A stretch of DNA of 64,000 nt from Geothrix oryzae. Its GTDB lineage: Bacteria; Acidobacteriota; Holophagae; Holophagales; Holophagaceae. Positions within the stretch are counted from its first letter, which is position 1. Each line of letters starts with the position of its first letter. The notes beneath the pieces are model-generated. The model was not told the origin of the DNA, did not search any database, and saw only the letters and a list, made by a program, of their open reading frames with translations. The position numbers and the translations under genes are program-made. The DNA lies in assembly GCF_030295385.1 (NCBI RefSeq), contig NZ_AP027079.1, positions 1,302,001-1,366,000 of the forward strand. The letters run 5' to 3'. Positions 49,460 through 58,624 of this stretch are shown here, piece by piece.

Positions 49460-50545
49460 ATGATCCGAAGCTGCGTCGCAACCCTCGGACTTCTTCTGGC
49501 CCTCCCCCTCCTGGCCGGACCGGAGGAGCCTTGGCCCGACCCAGGGCCCCCCTCCAGCCGCGACCTCTTCCCCCTGAACCTGGTCCCGCTGACCTATCGC
49601 CCGCTCGGGGCGGACACCGTCGGGAAGGGGCGCTGGCGCGTCTCGTTCCAGGTGACGCGCTCCAACACCTTCGAGTTCTCGGATCTGATCAAGGACCGCC
49701 TCGGTCGCGACACCTCGGGGCGCATCACCGTGGGGCCGGTGGGGACGGCCCAGTTCGCGGCCTCCCTGCCGGACGAACCCTTGTTGTTCTTCTTCGATGC
49801 GGAAGTCCAGCGCACGGACCTCGGCTTCCGCTACGGCCTGACGGCGAATACCGATGTGGCGGTGAACCTGGGCTGGCAGAGCATCGACGGCGGCTTCATG
49901 GATGGGCTCATCGAGGGCTTCCACCAATTTGGATTCGAGCAGACGGGCCGGACCGCCATCGCCCGGGACCAGCTCACCGCCGTCATCATCCAGAAGGGCC
50001 GAGTGGTCCACTTCACCCAGACCGCGGTTCGGGCCCGCCCCGTGGATCCCGCGGTGGCGGTCATCCACCGCTTCTACGCCGATCCGAAGCTCTCCATCAG
50101 CTTTCTCGGCGCCCTCCAGATTCCCGCCACCACCTTTGCCGGGGAATTCCGTTCCGACTGGGATTCCAGCGCTGGCTTGAGCTTCCAGTGGCGGCCCACG
50201 CCTCGTCAGGCCATCAACGGCGGCGGAGCCTATCTGCGTCGCGGCATGACCGGAGGCGTCGGCCCGAATCCCTTCCTCATCAAGGACCAGATCGCCGGGC
50301 ACCTGGGCTGGGAGTGGCGCGGCTGGCCCCGGGTGCGGCCCTTCCTCGTCCTCGTCTACCATGACGCGCTCACTTCCCAGGGACCGGGAGCCACCTTGGA
50401 CAAACCCTCCGTGATCCACGACCTCGGCGTGCATGTCCGCCTGGGCCCGCGCTCCGCCCTGACCTTCAGCTACCTCAACAACATCACCCACAACGAGAAC
50501 ACCGCCGACATGGGATTGGCCTTGCGGATCACGGTCACTCCCTGA
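49460..50545 (+). CDS. DUF3187-like outer-membrane protein
   Basis: 361 residues with a signal peptide (MIRSCVATLGLLLALPLLAG). The mature part begins FPLNLVPLTYRPLGADTVGKG, and strands such as FRYGLTANTDVAVNLGWQS, ALTFSYLNNITHNE and a terminal LRITVTP match the DUF3187 barrel pattern. GGGCACGGCATG gives only a weak ribosome site (GGGC). It overlaps the convergent deacetylase gene by 11 bases at the 3' end. Function unknown; location outer membrane. Confidence 0.7.
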   Translation: MIRSCVATLGLLLALPLLAGPEEPWPDPGPPSSRDLFPLNLVPLTYRPLGADTVGKGRWRVSFQVTRSNTFEFSDLIKDRLGRDTSGRITVGPVGTAQFAASLPDEPLLFFFDAEVQRTDLGFRYGLTANTDVAVNLGWQSIDGGFMDGLIEGFHQFGFEQTGRTAIARDQLTAVIIQKGRVVHFTQTAVRARPVDPAVAVIHRFYADPKLSISFLGALQIPATTFAGEFRSDWDSSAGLSFQWRPTPRQAINGGGAYLRRGMTGGVGPNPFLIKDQIAGHLGWEWRGWPRVRPFLVLVYHDALTSQGPGATLDKPSVIHDLGVHVRLGPRSALTFSYLNNITHNENTADMGLALRITVTP

Positions 50546-51707
50546 GCGGGGGACCACCTTCCCGGGGGGCGTCCGGATTCCAGCAGGCTTCGAGGGCGTC
50601 CAGCAGCCGCGCGACGACATCCCGGTTGCGGCGGGTCCGCGCCGCCCGGCCGGCAAGTTCCGGAAAAGCGGGCTCGGGATCCTGCAGGTCGGGGCCCATG
50701 GCCGGGCCCAGCACCGCTTGCCAGCGGTCCAACCAGGCTTCCGGAAGGCGCTGGGGAACGGGAAGCTCCATGACCGTGAGGTAGAGGATGGCCCAGACGC
50801 GGGCCACGACCTGCGCCTCGTAGCCGCCCCCGAGGGTGAAGAGCGCCCGGCCCCGGGCGTGGGCTTCCGCCAGATCGAGAACCCTGCGGTAGAGCCTCTG
50901 GAAGCTCTGGGTGGTGAGGGCGAGATCCCCCAGAGGATCGGCGAAGTGCGCGTCGGCCCCGGCCTGGATCACCAGGACATCCGGCGAGAACCAGGCGAGC
51001 GCCCGGGGGACCACGGCCTCGAAGGCTTCCAGGTAGTCTCCGGATTCCGTGAAGGGCTCCAGGGGGATGTTCACGCTCAGGCCCTTCGCTGGACCGAGGC
51101 CCAGCTCCTGGATGTGGCCGGATCCGGGATAGAGGTAGTGCCCGGATTCATGCAGGCTCAGGGTCAGCACCCGCTCGCTGTCGTAGAAGAGACTCTGAAC
51201 CCCATCCCCGTGGTGAAGGTCGAGATCCAGATAGGCCACGCGCCAGCCGTGATCCGCCATGGCCTGGATGGCCACGGCCAGGTCGTTGTACAGGCAGAAG
51301 CCTGCCGCCCGGTCCTTCTGGGCATGGTGCAGGCCGCCTCCCAGTTGGAGTACGCGGCGCTCGGCGCCACTCATCAGCAACCGCGCACCGTGCAGGGTGC
51401 CCCCCACCAGCCAGCGGGCCGCGCGGTCCATGCCCGGGAAGACGGGATTGTCGGGTGTGCCCAATCCGAAGCGCTCCGCTTCCGGCCTGGGCTCGCCCCG
51501 GTCCAGGGCCTCGACCATGGCCACATAGGCCTCATCGTGGATGGACAGGATCTCGTCCCGGGTGGCGGCCGGCGCCTGGATGGGCTCCACCGCCGGCCCC
51601 AGGCTCTGGATCAGGTCCAGGAGCATCCCCAGCCGCGCAGGCGTGAAGGGGTGCTCGGGCCCGAAGTCGTACCCGGCATACTCCGGGCGGTGGATCAGTG
51701 CGGCCAT
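50535..51707 (-). CDS. histone-deacetylase-family protein deacetylase (AcuC-like)
   Basis: 390 residues. Zinc-site motifs LHHAQKDRAAGFCLYND (His pair), LDLDLHHGDGVQ and the active Tyr in TLGGGYE are present, so the enzyme should remove acetyl groups from lysine. It follows a CBS-ACT gene and a GNAT fusion, and stands near an AMP-forming acyl-CoA synthetase, as in Bacillus acuABC/acsA. It would re-activate the synthetase. ATG 51707 is used (GTG 51725 possible); overlaps the upstream gene by 13 bases. Confidence 0.9.
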   Translation of the reverse strand: MAALIHRPEYAGYDFGPEHPFTPARLGMLLDLIQSLGPAVEPIQAPAATRDEILSIHDEAYVAMVEALDRGEPRPEAERFGLGTPDNPVFPGMDRAARWLVGGTLHGARLLMSGAERRVLQLGGGLHHAQKDRAAGFCLYNDLAVAIQAMADHGWRVAYLDLDLHHGDGVQSLFYDSERVLTLSLHESGHYLYPGSGHIQELGLGPAKGLSVNIPLEPFTESGDYLEAFEAVVPRALAWFSPDVLVIQAGADAHFADPLGDLALTTQSFQRLYRRVLDLAEAHARGRALFTLGGGYEAQVVARVWAILYLTVMELPVPQRLPEAWLDRWQAVLGPAMGPDLQDPEPAFPELAGRAARTRRNRDVVARLLDALEACWNPDAPREGGPPLRE

Positions 51708-52324
51708 GGCTTCGGCGGCGGCCACAGGATCTGGAACCCGACCACCCGCAGGGCCTCGGCCAGGGGGCGGGCCTGGCTGGAATCAAGCCTCAGCACCGTG
51801 CGCACGATGCCGTCGGGGGCGGGGCAGGTGAGGATGGAGTGGATGTTGACATGGCGCTCCGCCAGGAAGGCCGTGAGGCGGGCCAGCTCGCCGGGCCGGT
51901 CCGCGAGGGCCACCTCGAGCCGCGAGGAAGGCCGGGTGACCCCGGTGAGCTTCATCAGCGCATCCAGCAGGTCCATGCCCGTGAGGATCCCCACCAGCTC
52001 CGTCCCATCCACCACCGGCAGGCAGCCGATCTTCCGCTCGCGCATGATGCGGGCCGCGTCCTCCACGGGATCCAGGGGATCGGCGGTCAGGGCGGGGCTG
52101 CTCATGGCGAGGGACACGGGGTCCCCGGCGGTCCTCGGCGTCGGGCAGAGGGTGCTCATGGCGAAGCGCAGGTCCCGGTCGGTGAGCACTCCCACCAATC
52201 GGCCCTGGTCCACCACCGGCAGGTGGCGGAAGCCCCGGGCCTGGAAGATCGCATGGGCCTCCCCGAGGGGCGCGCCGGCCGGGATCACCGTCACCGGACT
52301 CCGCATCATGTCGCTTACGAACAA
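51695..52324 (-). CDS. AcuB-like protein: two CBS domains plus ACT
   Basis: 209 residues. CBS1 (residues ~6-60: PAGAPLGEAHAIFQARGFRHL), CBS2 (~70-125) and a C-terminal ACT domain (~130-200: RLEVALADRPGELARLTAFL). The order matches AcuB. TTG 52324 is chosen because AGGAGG lies 6 bases upstream and MRSPVTVIP begins seven codons later. CBS pairs sense adenine nucleotides, ACT domains sense small acids, so it is a likely allosteric sensor for the acetylation switch. Transcribed between the GNAT fusion and the deacetylase. Confidence 0.85.
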   Translation of the reverse strand: MFVSDMMRSPVTVIPAGAPLGEAHAIFQARGFRHLPVVDQGRLVGVLTDRDLRFAMSTLCPTPRTAGDPVSLAMSSPALTADPLDPVEDAARIMRERKIGCLPVVDGTELVGILTGMDLLDALMKLTGVTRPSSRLEVALADRPGELARLTAFLAERHVNIHSILTCPAPDGIVRTVLRLDSSQARPLAEALRVVGFQILWPPPKPWPH

Positions 52325-52338
52325 GGCTGCCTCCTGTT

Positions 52339-54783
52339 TCAAGGCGTGCGGAAACCGACCTGCGAGAACGCCATGGTCAGGCCGGGCTGCAGGGGAAGGG
52401 CGCCGGGGGGTGCGGCCTCGCCCAGGGGGACCGCGACCTGGGCTTCCAGCGTGGAGATCCAGGGCAGCTCCTCCACCAGCTGGGTGAGGCGGCCCAGGGT
52501 CTCGGCCAGCCCGCAGGCCGGAGGCAGGTGGAGCCTGGCGATCACATCGGCGATGTCGAGATCCGTGAGGGGGGTGATGCGGAGGATGGAACCCACGCTG
52601 TGGCGCCGGAACCGCCAGATGGGGCCGAAATCCGGATCCGCCGAGAGGCTCAGGACCACCTGGGCGCTCCGGGTGGCGGGATCGATGGGAAGGGATTCTG
52701 CGACGGCGATGCCGAAGCATTTCAGGAGATCCCTGGATTGCGCCTCCGTGAAGGCGGAAGGTGTCTGCGGCGGGGCCTCCTCGAGGTGGCGCTCCACGGT
52801 CTGCCGGGCCTCTCCGGCTTCCAGTCCGTCGTAGGCCAGGATCCGGCCGGGGGGCTGCAGGCGGACATGGGCGTACTCCACCACCTTGGAAAGCGCCAGC
52901 GCGGCCGATTCCGGGAACCGGTACGAGGGGAAGGTGCGGTGTACGCCGCCCTGTCCGTGCTGGGACGCGGCGCCCACGGGCACGGCGCCGCTGACGCCCA
53001 TCAGCGAGAGCAGGGTCGGCTTGGCGATGCCGGTGCTGCGCTCGGCGCGCACGGCGGCCCGGCGGATGGCGCGGGCCACGGTGGCGGGATCGCAGGCTCC
53101 CACGCAGGCGAAGGTGGCGATGAGGGCGTCCACCTCCGGGTGCTCGAGCGCCTCCAGGCAGGCCCGCTCGTAGTGCTCCGCCGTGGCCAGGGCGTGCAGA
53201 TCCACGACGCCCGGCCCCGAGATGCGCATGCCGCGGGATTCGCAGGCGTCCGCGCAGATGGTCGCCACCCCGCCGGAATTGCTGACCACGGCCACGCGGT
53301 TCCCCCGGGGCAGTGGTTGATGCGAGAGCAGCAGGGCGATGTCGAAGAGCTCTTCCAGGGTGTCGGCGCGGATCACGCCCGCCTGGTGGAACAGGGCTTC
53401 CACCTCGGCGTCGTTCCGGGGGCTGGCGGCGATGTGCGCCTGGGCCATGCGCCGCCCGGCGTGGCTGCGGGCGCTCTTGACGCACAGCACGGGTTTCCGG
53501 CGCGAGATCCGGCGGGCCAGCCGGGCGAAGCGGCGGGGGTTCCCGAAGGTCTCCAGGTAGAGCAGGGCCACATCCGTGTCCGGATCCTCCTCCCAGTACT
53601 GGAGCAGGTCGTTCCCCGAGACATCCGCGCGGTTTCCGGCCGACACGAAAGTGGAGAATCCCAGCCCCCGCTCGGCGGCGTACTGCAGGATCACCACCCC
53701 CAGGGCCGCGGAATGGCTGAAGAATCCCACCCGGCCGCGGGGCGGCATGGCCGTGGCCAGGCTGGCATTCAACTGGACCATCGCATTCGTGTTCAGCAGC
53801 CCGAGACAGTTGGGCCCCACCAGCCGGGCCCCGCGGCTGCGCACCAGCCGAACCAGGCGCTCCTGGCGCCGGGCCCCCTCCGGGCCCGTCTCGGCGAAGC
53901 CCGCGGCCAGGACGAGCAGGCCCCGGGCCCCCTTGTCGAGGGCCTCCTTGGCCAGCGGAATCACCTTGGTGGCGGGAACCGCCAGGACCACCAGGTCCGG
54001 CGAGTCCGGCAGGGACTCGAGGGAGGCATGGGCCTGCACGCCCTCGATGGCCTGGGCCTTCGGGTTCACCGGATAGACCGTGCCCTTGAAGCGGCTCTGG
54101 AGGATGTGGCGGAAGATGGCATTGCCGATGGAGGCAGGATCGCGCGAGGCGCCCACCACGGCCACCGTCCTTGGCCGGAGGAGGGGCACCAGGGAATTGG
54201 CCGCGGCCACCCGCTCGCGCATCTCCGCCCGCTCCCGCTGCGCCTGGGGGGCGCTGAGGGGGAATTCCACATGGATGATGCCGCCCTCCATGGCCCGGCG
54301 GGTCTCGAAACCCGAGTCGCGGAACACATTCGTCATCTTCTCGTTCCCGTAGAGCACATCGGCCTCGAAGCCCACATAGCCCGCGCCGGCGGCGAGCCCG
54401 GCCAGGCGTTCGAGCAGCAGTGTGCTGATGCCCCGGCCCTGGTGCGGCTCGGCGACCATGAAGCCGACTTCGGCGACGGCGCCCCCCTTGCCGATGTAGT
54501 TGCCCAGCCCGAGCACCCGCTGGTCGGCCTCGTCGCCCTCCACGGCCAGCAGGCAGGCCCGCCGGTGGGGGCTTTCGTCGCAGAGTTCCTCGATGTAGGT
54601 CCGGGATACGCCCGCGATGCCGCCCATGAACCGCATGGCCAGGGTCTCCCGGGAGAGTCCGCGGATGAAGGCCTCCACCCGTTCCACATCCTCGGGGAGG
54701 GCGGTTCTGAGGAGGATCCCCTGGCCATCCTTCAAGAGGACGAACTCCCGGTAACCTGCGCCGTCAGAGATGATGCTGAACAC
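52339..54783 (-). CDS. GNAT/ADP-forming acyl-CoA synthetase fusion (Pat/AcuA-like protein acetyltransferase)
   Basis: 814 residues. GNAT domain first (residues ~20-180: VGFMV with a catalytic-type Glu ~105, HQGRGIS at ~114 for acetyl-CoA), then CoA-binding (TVAVVGASRDP ~205), succinyl-CoA-synthetase-like part (VGPNCLGLLN, FSHSAALG; KSARSHAGRRMAQAHIAA keeps one His but not the SHTG set) and a short ATP-grasp end. The ATP-grasp lacks about 100 residues that normally hold ATP-binding Lys and Gly loops, so synthetase activity is probably lost and the region regulates the acetyltransferase. Order is GNAT-first, reverse of Salmonella Pat. Confidence 0.85.
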   Translation of the reverse strand: MFSIISDGAGYREFVLLKDGQGILLRTALPEDVERVEAFIRGLSRETLAMRFMGGIAGVSRTYIEELCDESPHRRACLLAVEGDEADQRVLGLGNYIGKGGAVAEVGFMVAEPHQGRGISTLLLERLAGLAAGAGYVGFEADVLYGNEKMTNVFRDSGFETRRAMEGGIIHVEFPLSAPQAQRERAEMRERVAAANSLVPLLRPRTVAVVGASRDPASIGNAIFRHILQSRFKGTVYPVNPKAQAIEGVQAHASLESLPDSPDLVVLAVPATKVIPLAKEALDKGARGLLVLAAGFAETGPEGARRQERLVRLVRSRGARLVGPNCLGLLNTNAMVQLNASLATAMPPRGRVGFFSHSAALGVVILQYAAERGLGFSTFVSAGNRADVSGNDLLQYWEEDPDTDVALLYLETFGNPRRFARLARRISRRKPVLCVKSARSHAGRRMAQAHIAASPRNDAEVEALFHQAGVIRADTLEELFDIALLLSHQPLPRGNRVAVVSNSGGVATICADACESRGMRISGPGVVDLHALATAEHYERACLEALEHPEVDALIATFACVGACDPATVARAIRRAAVRAERSTGIAKPTLLSLMGVSGAVPVGAASQHGQGGVHRTFPSYRFPESAALALSKVVEYAHVRLQPPGRILAYDGLEAGEARQTVERHLEEAPPQTPSAFTEAQSRDLLKCFGIAVAESLPIDPATRSAQVVLSLSADPDFGPIWRFRRHSVGSILRITPLTDLDIADVIARLHLPPACGLAETLGRLTQLVEELPWISTLEAQVAVPLGEAAPPGALPLQPGLTMAFSQVGFRTP

Positions 54784-54946
54784 AGGAGCCTCGTGGATCC
54801 GCTAGGACGCGACCACCCTACCATGGGCCGGCCCCGGACTCCCGCGCCAGGGCCATCTTTCTTGTCCCGCGCGTCGTGTTTGGTCCTGGACGGTCGACCG
54901 GCGCCACTCTAAATTGGCCTATCACCCCAGCCACCAGGAGAGTCCC

Positions 54947-56623
54947 ATGAATGGACGCGAAGCGTTCCTCCAGGCCCGGAATGTATTGTTCCAGCACCGG
55001 GATGACCGGGCTGCGGCCCTCCGCGCCTTCCGCTGGCCGGCCCTGGAGACCTTCAACTGGGCGCTGGACCACTTCGATGCCTACGCCCAGGGCAACCACC
55101 AGCCCGCCCTGTGGATCGTGGAGGAGAACGGCAGCGAGGTGAAGGTCAGCTTCGAGGAACTCTCCCGGCGCAGCAACCAGGTGGCCAATGCGCTGCGGGC
55201 CATGGGCGTCCGGCGCGGCGACGGCGTGCTCATCATGCTGGACAATGTCCTGCCGCTCTGGGAGATCATGCTGGCCTGCATCAAGCTGGGGGCCGTCCTC
55301 GTCCCGTCCACCCTCCTGCTCTCCCAGGCGGACCTGCAGGACCGCATCGAACGGGGCGGCATCAGGCATCTGGTGGTGGATGCCGCGCAGACGGCCAAGT
55401 TCGAGGGCATGGATCCAGGCCTGACCCGCATCAGCGTGGGGGGCGAGGTGCCCGGCTGGCATGGCGTCACGGCGTTGTACGAGGGGGCCGAGACCTACGC
55501 GCCCGATGAGCCCACCCGGGCCACGGATCCCATGCTGCTCTACTTCACCTCGGGGACGACGGCCAAGCCCAAGCTGGTGCTCCATACGCACCAGTCCTAT
55601 CCCGTGGGCCACCTCACCACGATGTACTGGGTCGGGCTCAAGGAAGGCGACATCCACTACAACATCAGCTCCCCCGGCTGGGCGAAGCATGCCTGGAGCA
55701 GCTTCTTCGCGCCCTGGAACGCGGGGGCCTGCATCTTCGTCTACCGGTCCGCCCGGTTCAGCGCGGCGGCCACCCTCAAGGTCATCGTGGACAAGGGCGT
55801 CACGACCCTGTGCGCTCCCCCCACCGTGTGGCGCCTGTTCATCCAGGAGGATCTCGCCTCGTACAAGGTCCGCCTGAGGGCCCTGGTGGGCGCGGGCGAG
55901 CCCCTGAACCCCGAAGTCATCAGCCAGGTGGAGAAGGCCTGGGGCCTCACCATCCGCGATGGCTACGGCCAGACGGAGACTTCGGCCCTGGTGGGGAATT
56001 CGCCGGGCCTGCCCGTGAAGTCGGGATCCATGGGCCTTCCCCTGCCGGGCTATGCCGTGGTGCTGCTGGACCTGGACGGCAAGGAGGCCGAAGAGGGCGA
56101 GATCGCCCTGAAACTCGATCCCCGGCCCCTGGGGCTCATGGCCGGGTACAAGGATGACCCCTCCAAGATGCAGAAGGCCGAGGCGGAGGGGTTCTACCGC
56201 ACCGGCGATGTGGCCACCCGGGATCCGGACGGCTACCTGTTCTTCGTGGGGCGGGCGGATGATGTCTTCAAGAGTTCCGACTACCGGATCAGCCCATTTG
56301 AACTCGAATCCTTCCTCATCGAGCACGAATTCGTGGCCGAGGCCGCCGTGGTGCCCAGCCCGGATCCGCTGAAGCTGGCCGTCCCCAAGGCCTACATCAT
56401 CCTCCGGTCCGGCTGTGAACCCGACCGGGCCACGGCCCTGGCGCTGTTCCGGTTCATCCGCGAGCGGCTCTCGCCCTACAAGCGCATCCGGATCCTCGAG
56501 TTCGGCGATCTCCCGAAGACCATCTCCGGCAAGATCCGGCGCGTGGAACTTCGGAAGCGGGCGGCGGAACAGACCCATTCGCCCACGGAATTCCGCGAGG
56601 AGCAGTTCCCGGAACTGAAGTGA
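54947..56623 (+). CDS. AMP-forming acyl-CoA synthetase
   Basis: 558 residues. AMP-binding motif LLYFTSGTTAKPKLVLHTHQ, DGYGQTETS and the hinge YRTGDVATRDPDGY; the C-terminal LPKTISGKIRRVEL has the lysine and context (PKxxSGK) that protein acetyltransferases target. FNWALDHFD near the start and length resemble medium-chain/aryl acyl-CoA synthetases (ACSM-like) rather than strict acetyl-CoA synthetase. CAGGAG precedes ATG 54947. It is divergent to the Pat-like/AcuB/AcuC genes, so acetylation control of this enzyme is likely. Confidence 0.93.
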   Translation: MNGREAFLQARNVLFQHRDDRAAALRAFRWPALETFNWALDHFDAYAQGNHQPALWIVEENGSEVKVSFEELSRRSNQVANALRAMGVRRGDGVLIMLDNVLPLWEIMLACIKLGAVLVPSTLLLSQADLQDRIERGGIRHLVVDAAQTAKFEGMDPGLTRISVGGEVPGWHGVTALYEGAETYAPDEPTRATDPMLLYFTSGTTAKPKLVLHTHQSYPVGHLTTMYWVGLKEGDIHYNISSPGWAKHAWSSFFAPWNAGACIFVYRSARFSAAATLKVIVDKGVTTLCAPPTVWRLFIQEDLASYKVRLRALVGAGEPLNPEVISQVEKAWGLTIRDGYGQTETSALVGNSPGLPVKSGSMGLPLPGYAVVLLDLDGKEAEEGEIALKLDPRPLGLMAGYKDDPSKMQKAEAEGFYRTGDVATRDPDGYLFFVGRADDVFKSSDYRISPFELESFLIEHEFVAEAAVVPSPDPLKLAVPKAYIILRSGCEPDRATALALFRFIRERLSPYKRIRILEFGDLPKTISGKIRRVELRKRAAEQTHSPTEFREEQFPELK

Positions 56624-56718
56624 CCCGGGCAGAGCCGATGTGACCTGGGGTAGGTGCGCCTGGCGAGGGCGGCTTGTCGCATGATGTCCCTACTCATCCA
56701 TTGCCTTCGGGAGGCCCC

Positions 56719-58554
56719 ATGAAATACCTCGACGATGATCGTGATGTCCGGTTCAACCTCTTTGAGTGGCTCGACCTCGACGCCCTGCTGAAGGCCGGCC
56801 CCTACGAAGAGGTGGACCGGGATCAGCTGGGCATGGTGCTGGACGAGGCCCTGAAGGTGGCGCGGGGCAGCGTCGCCGCCTGCAACGAAGTGGGGGACCG
56901 GGTCGGCGCCCAGTTCGAGAACGGGAAGGTGAAGCTGCCCGAGGGCTTTGCCGGGGCCTTCCAGGACCTGGCTTCGGGCGGCTGGATCAGCGCCACCATG
57001 AGTCCGGAATTCGGCGGCATGGGGCTTCCTGAATCCGTGGGAACCGGCATCAGCGAGTTCCTCATGGGGGCGAACACGGCCCTGGGCCTCAAGGCGCTGC
57101 TCACCCGCGGCGCCGCCCACCTGATCGAGGTCTTCGGGAGCGATGACCTCAAGGCCACCTACTGCGAGCGGATGTACACCGGGGAGTGGACCGGCACCAT
57201 GTGCCTCACCGAGGCCGGGGCCGGCAGCGATCTGGGCGCGCTCACCACCAAGGCCGTGAAGCAGGGCGACGGCTCGTACCTCATCACCGGGGAGAAGATC
57301 TTCATCACCAGCGGCGATCACGAGCTGACGCCGAACATCATCCACGCCGTGCTGGCGCGGACGCCGGGCGCCCCGGCCGGGCCCAAGGGCCTCAGCCTGT
57401 TCGTGGTGCCGAAGGTCCGCGTGAACCCGGATGGTTCCCTGGGCGCGGCCAACGATGTCGCCTGCGCCGGGATCGAGCACAAGCTGGGCATCCACGGTTC
57501 GCCCACCTGCAGCCTGGTGTTCGGCACCAATGGTGGCTGCCAGGGCTTCCTCCTGGGCCAGGAGGAACAGGGGCTCGCCCACATGTTCCAGATGATGAAC
57601 GCCGCGCGGTACGAGGTCGGCGTCCAGGGCCTGGGCAATGCCTCCGCCGCGCATCAGGCCGCCCTGGCCTATGCGAAGGAGCGCCTCCAGGGCCGCGGTC
57701 CCAGCGCGGGCAAGGGGGCGGGCCAGTCCCTCATCATCGAGCACCCGGATGTGCGGCGGATGCTCCTCATGCAGGCCGCCTATGTGCAGGCCATGCGGGC
57801 CATGGTGTCCTACACGGGCTGGTGCATGGACATGGCGCACATCACGGTGGGGGAGGACCACGACCGCTGGCAGGGGCTCGTCGAGCTGTTCACGCCGGTC
57901 TGCAAGGCCTGGTGCTCGGACTGGGGCTTCCGCGTCACCGAATGGGCGCTGCAGACCTTCGGGGGGTACGGCTACACCATGGACTACCCGGCGGAGCAGT
58001 ACCTCCGGGACTGCAAGATCGCGTCAATTTATGAAGGCACGAACGGAATCCAGGCCCTGGATCTCGTCGGCCGCAAGTTCCGGATGCAGGAGGGGCGTCC
58101 CGTGAAGCACCTGCTGGGCCTCGCGGGTGCCACGGCCCAGACCCTGGCGTCGGACCCGGTCCTCGGCGCTTCCGCCCGGCAGCTGGCGGACGCGGTGAAG
58201 GCCCTGGGCGGCGTGCTCCAGGGTGTTCCCGCCCGCGAGAACGCCCAGCTGCTGACGGTCCTGAATGCCGTTCCCATCCTGGACATGCTCGGCCATGTGG
58301 TGGCGGGCCACCTCCTGCTTCAGCAGGCCGCCCTGGCGAAGCAGAAGGGCCTTGAGCTCCTTCAGGCCCGGGGAGTGGATCCGGCGGACCGGCCCGCGGT
58401 CCAGGCCCTTCTGGCGGGCAGCCGCGACGCGGCCTTCTACCAGAACAAGGTCCAGGCCGCGATCCACTTCGCCCACCGGGGCCTGCCCCTGGTGGCGGCC
58501 CATGCGGTGGCGCTCCAGGCGGGGGAGACGGCGCCCATGGAGGCGGTCTTCTAG
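56719..58554 (+). CDS. acyl-CoA dehydrogenase (large, ~600-residue type)
   Basis: 611 residues. FAD/substrate motifs CLTEAGAGSDLGAL and ITGEKIFITSGDHELTPN in the middle domain; ASIYEGTNGIQALDLVGRK carries the conserved end of the C-terminal helical domain, followed by an extra ~130-residue domain as in the DmdC/FadE5-type enzymes. It introduces a 2,3 double bond in acyl-CoA and hands electrons to ETF. GGGAGG lies 4 bases upstream. Follows the synthetase by 95 bases, so the two probably form a fatty-acid activation and oxidation pair. Confidence 0.95.
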   Translation: MKYLDDDRDVRFNLFEWLDLDALLKAGPYEEVDRDQLGMVLDEALKVARGSVAACNEVGDRVGAQFENGKVKLPEGFAGAFQDLASGGWISATMSPEFGGMGLPESVGTGISEFLMGANTALGLKALLTRGAAHLIEVFGSDDLKATYCERMYTGEWTGTMCLTEAGAGSDLGALTTKAVKQGDGSYLITGEKIFITSGDHELTPNIIHAVLARTPGAPAGPKGLSLFVVPKVRVNPDGSLGAANDVACAGIEHKLGIHGSPTCSLVFGTNGGCQGFLLGQEEQGLAHMFQMMNAARYEVGVQGLGNASAAHQAALAYAKERLQGRGPSAGKGAGQSLIIEHPDVRRMLLMQAAYVQAMRAMVSYTGWCMDMAHITVGEDHDRWQGLVELFTPVCKAWCSDWGFRVTEWALQTFGGYGYTMDYPAEQYLRDCKIASIYEGTNGIQALDLVGRKFRMQEGRPVKHLLGLAGATAQTLASDPVLGASARQLADAVKALGGVLQGVPARENAQLLTVLNAVPILDMLGHVVAGHLLLQQAALAKQKGLELLQARGVDPADRPAVQALLAGSRDAAFYQNKVQAAIHFAHRGLPLVAAHAVALQAGETAPMEAVF

Positions 58555-58571
58555 ACTGCTCTCCTGGCACG

Positions 58572-58606
58572 AAAAGGCCCCTGAGTGATCAGGGGCCTTT
58601 TTCTTT
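58572..58606. terminator. bidirectional intrinsic terminator
   Basis: Stem AAAAGGCCCCTGA (58572-58584) with TCAGGGGCCTTTT (58589-58601), loop GTGA, then TTCTTTT on the + side and an A-run on the other, between the acyl-CoA dehydrogenase and the convergent porin. Confidence 0.88.
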
Positions 58607-58624
58607 TCAGGAGGGGCGTCGAGG

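Noticed and set aside
52528-54912. 794-residue open frame on the + strand
   Set aside because: Mirror frame of the GNAT/acyl-CoA synthetase fusion gene.
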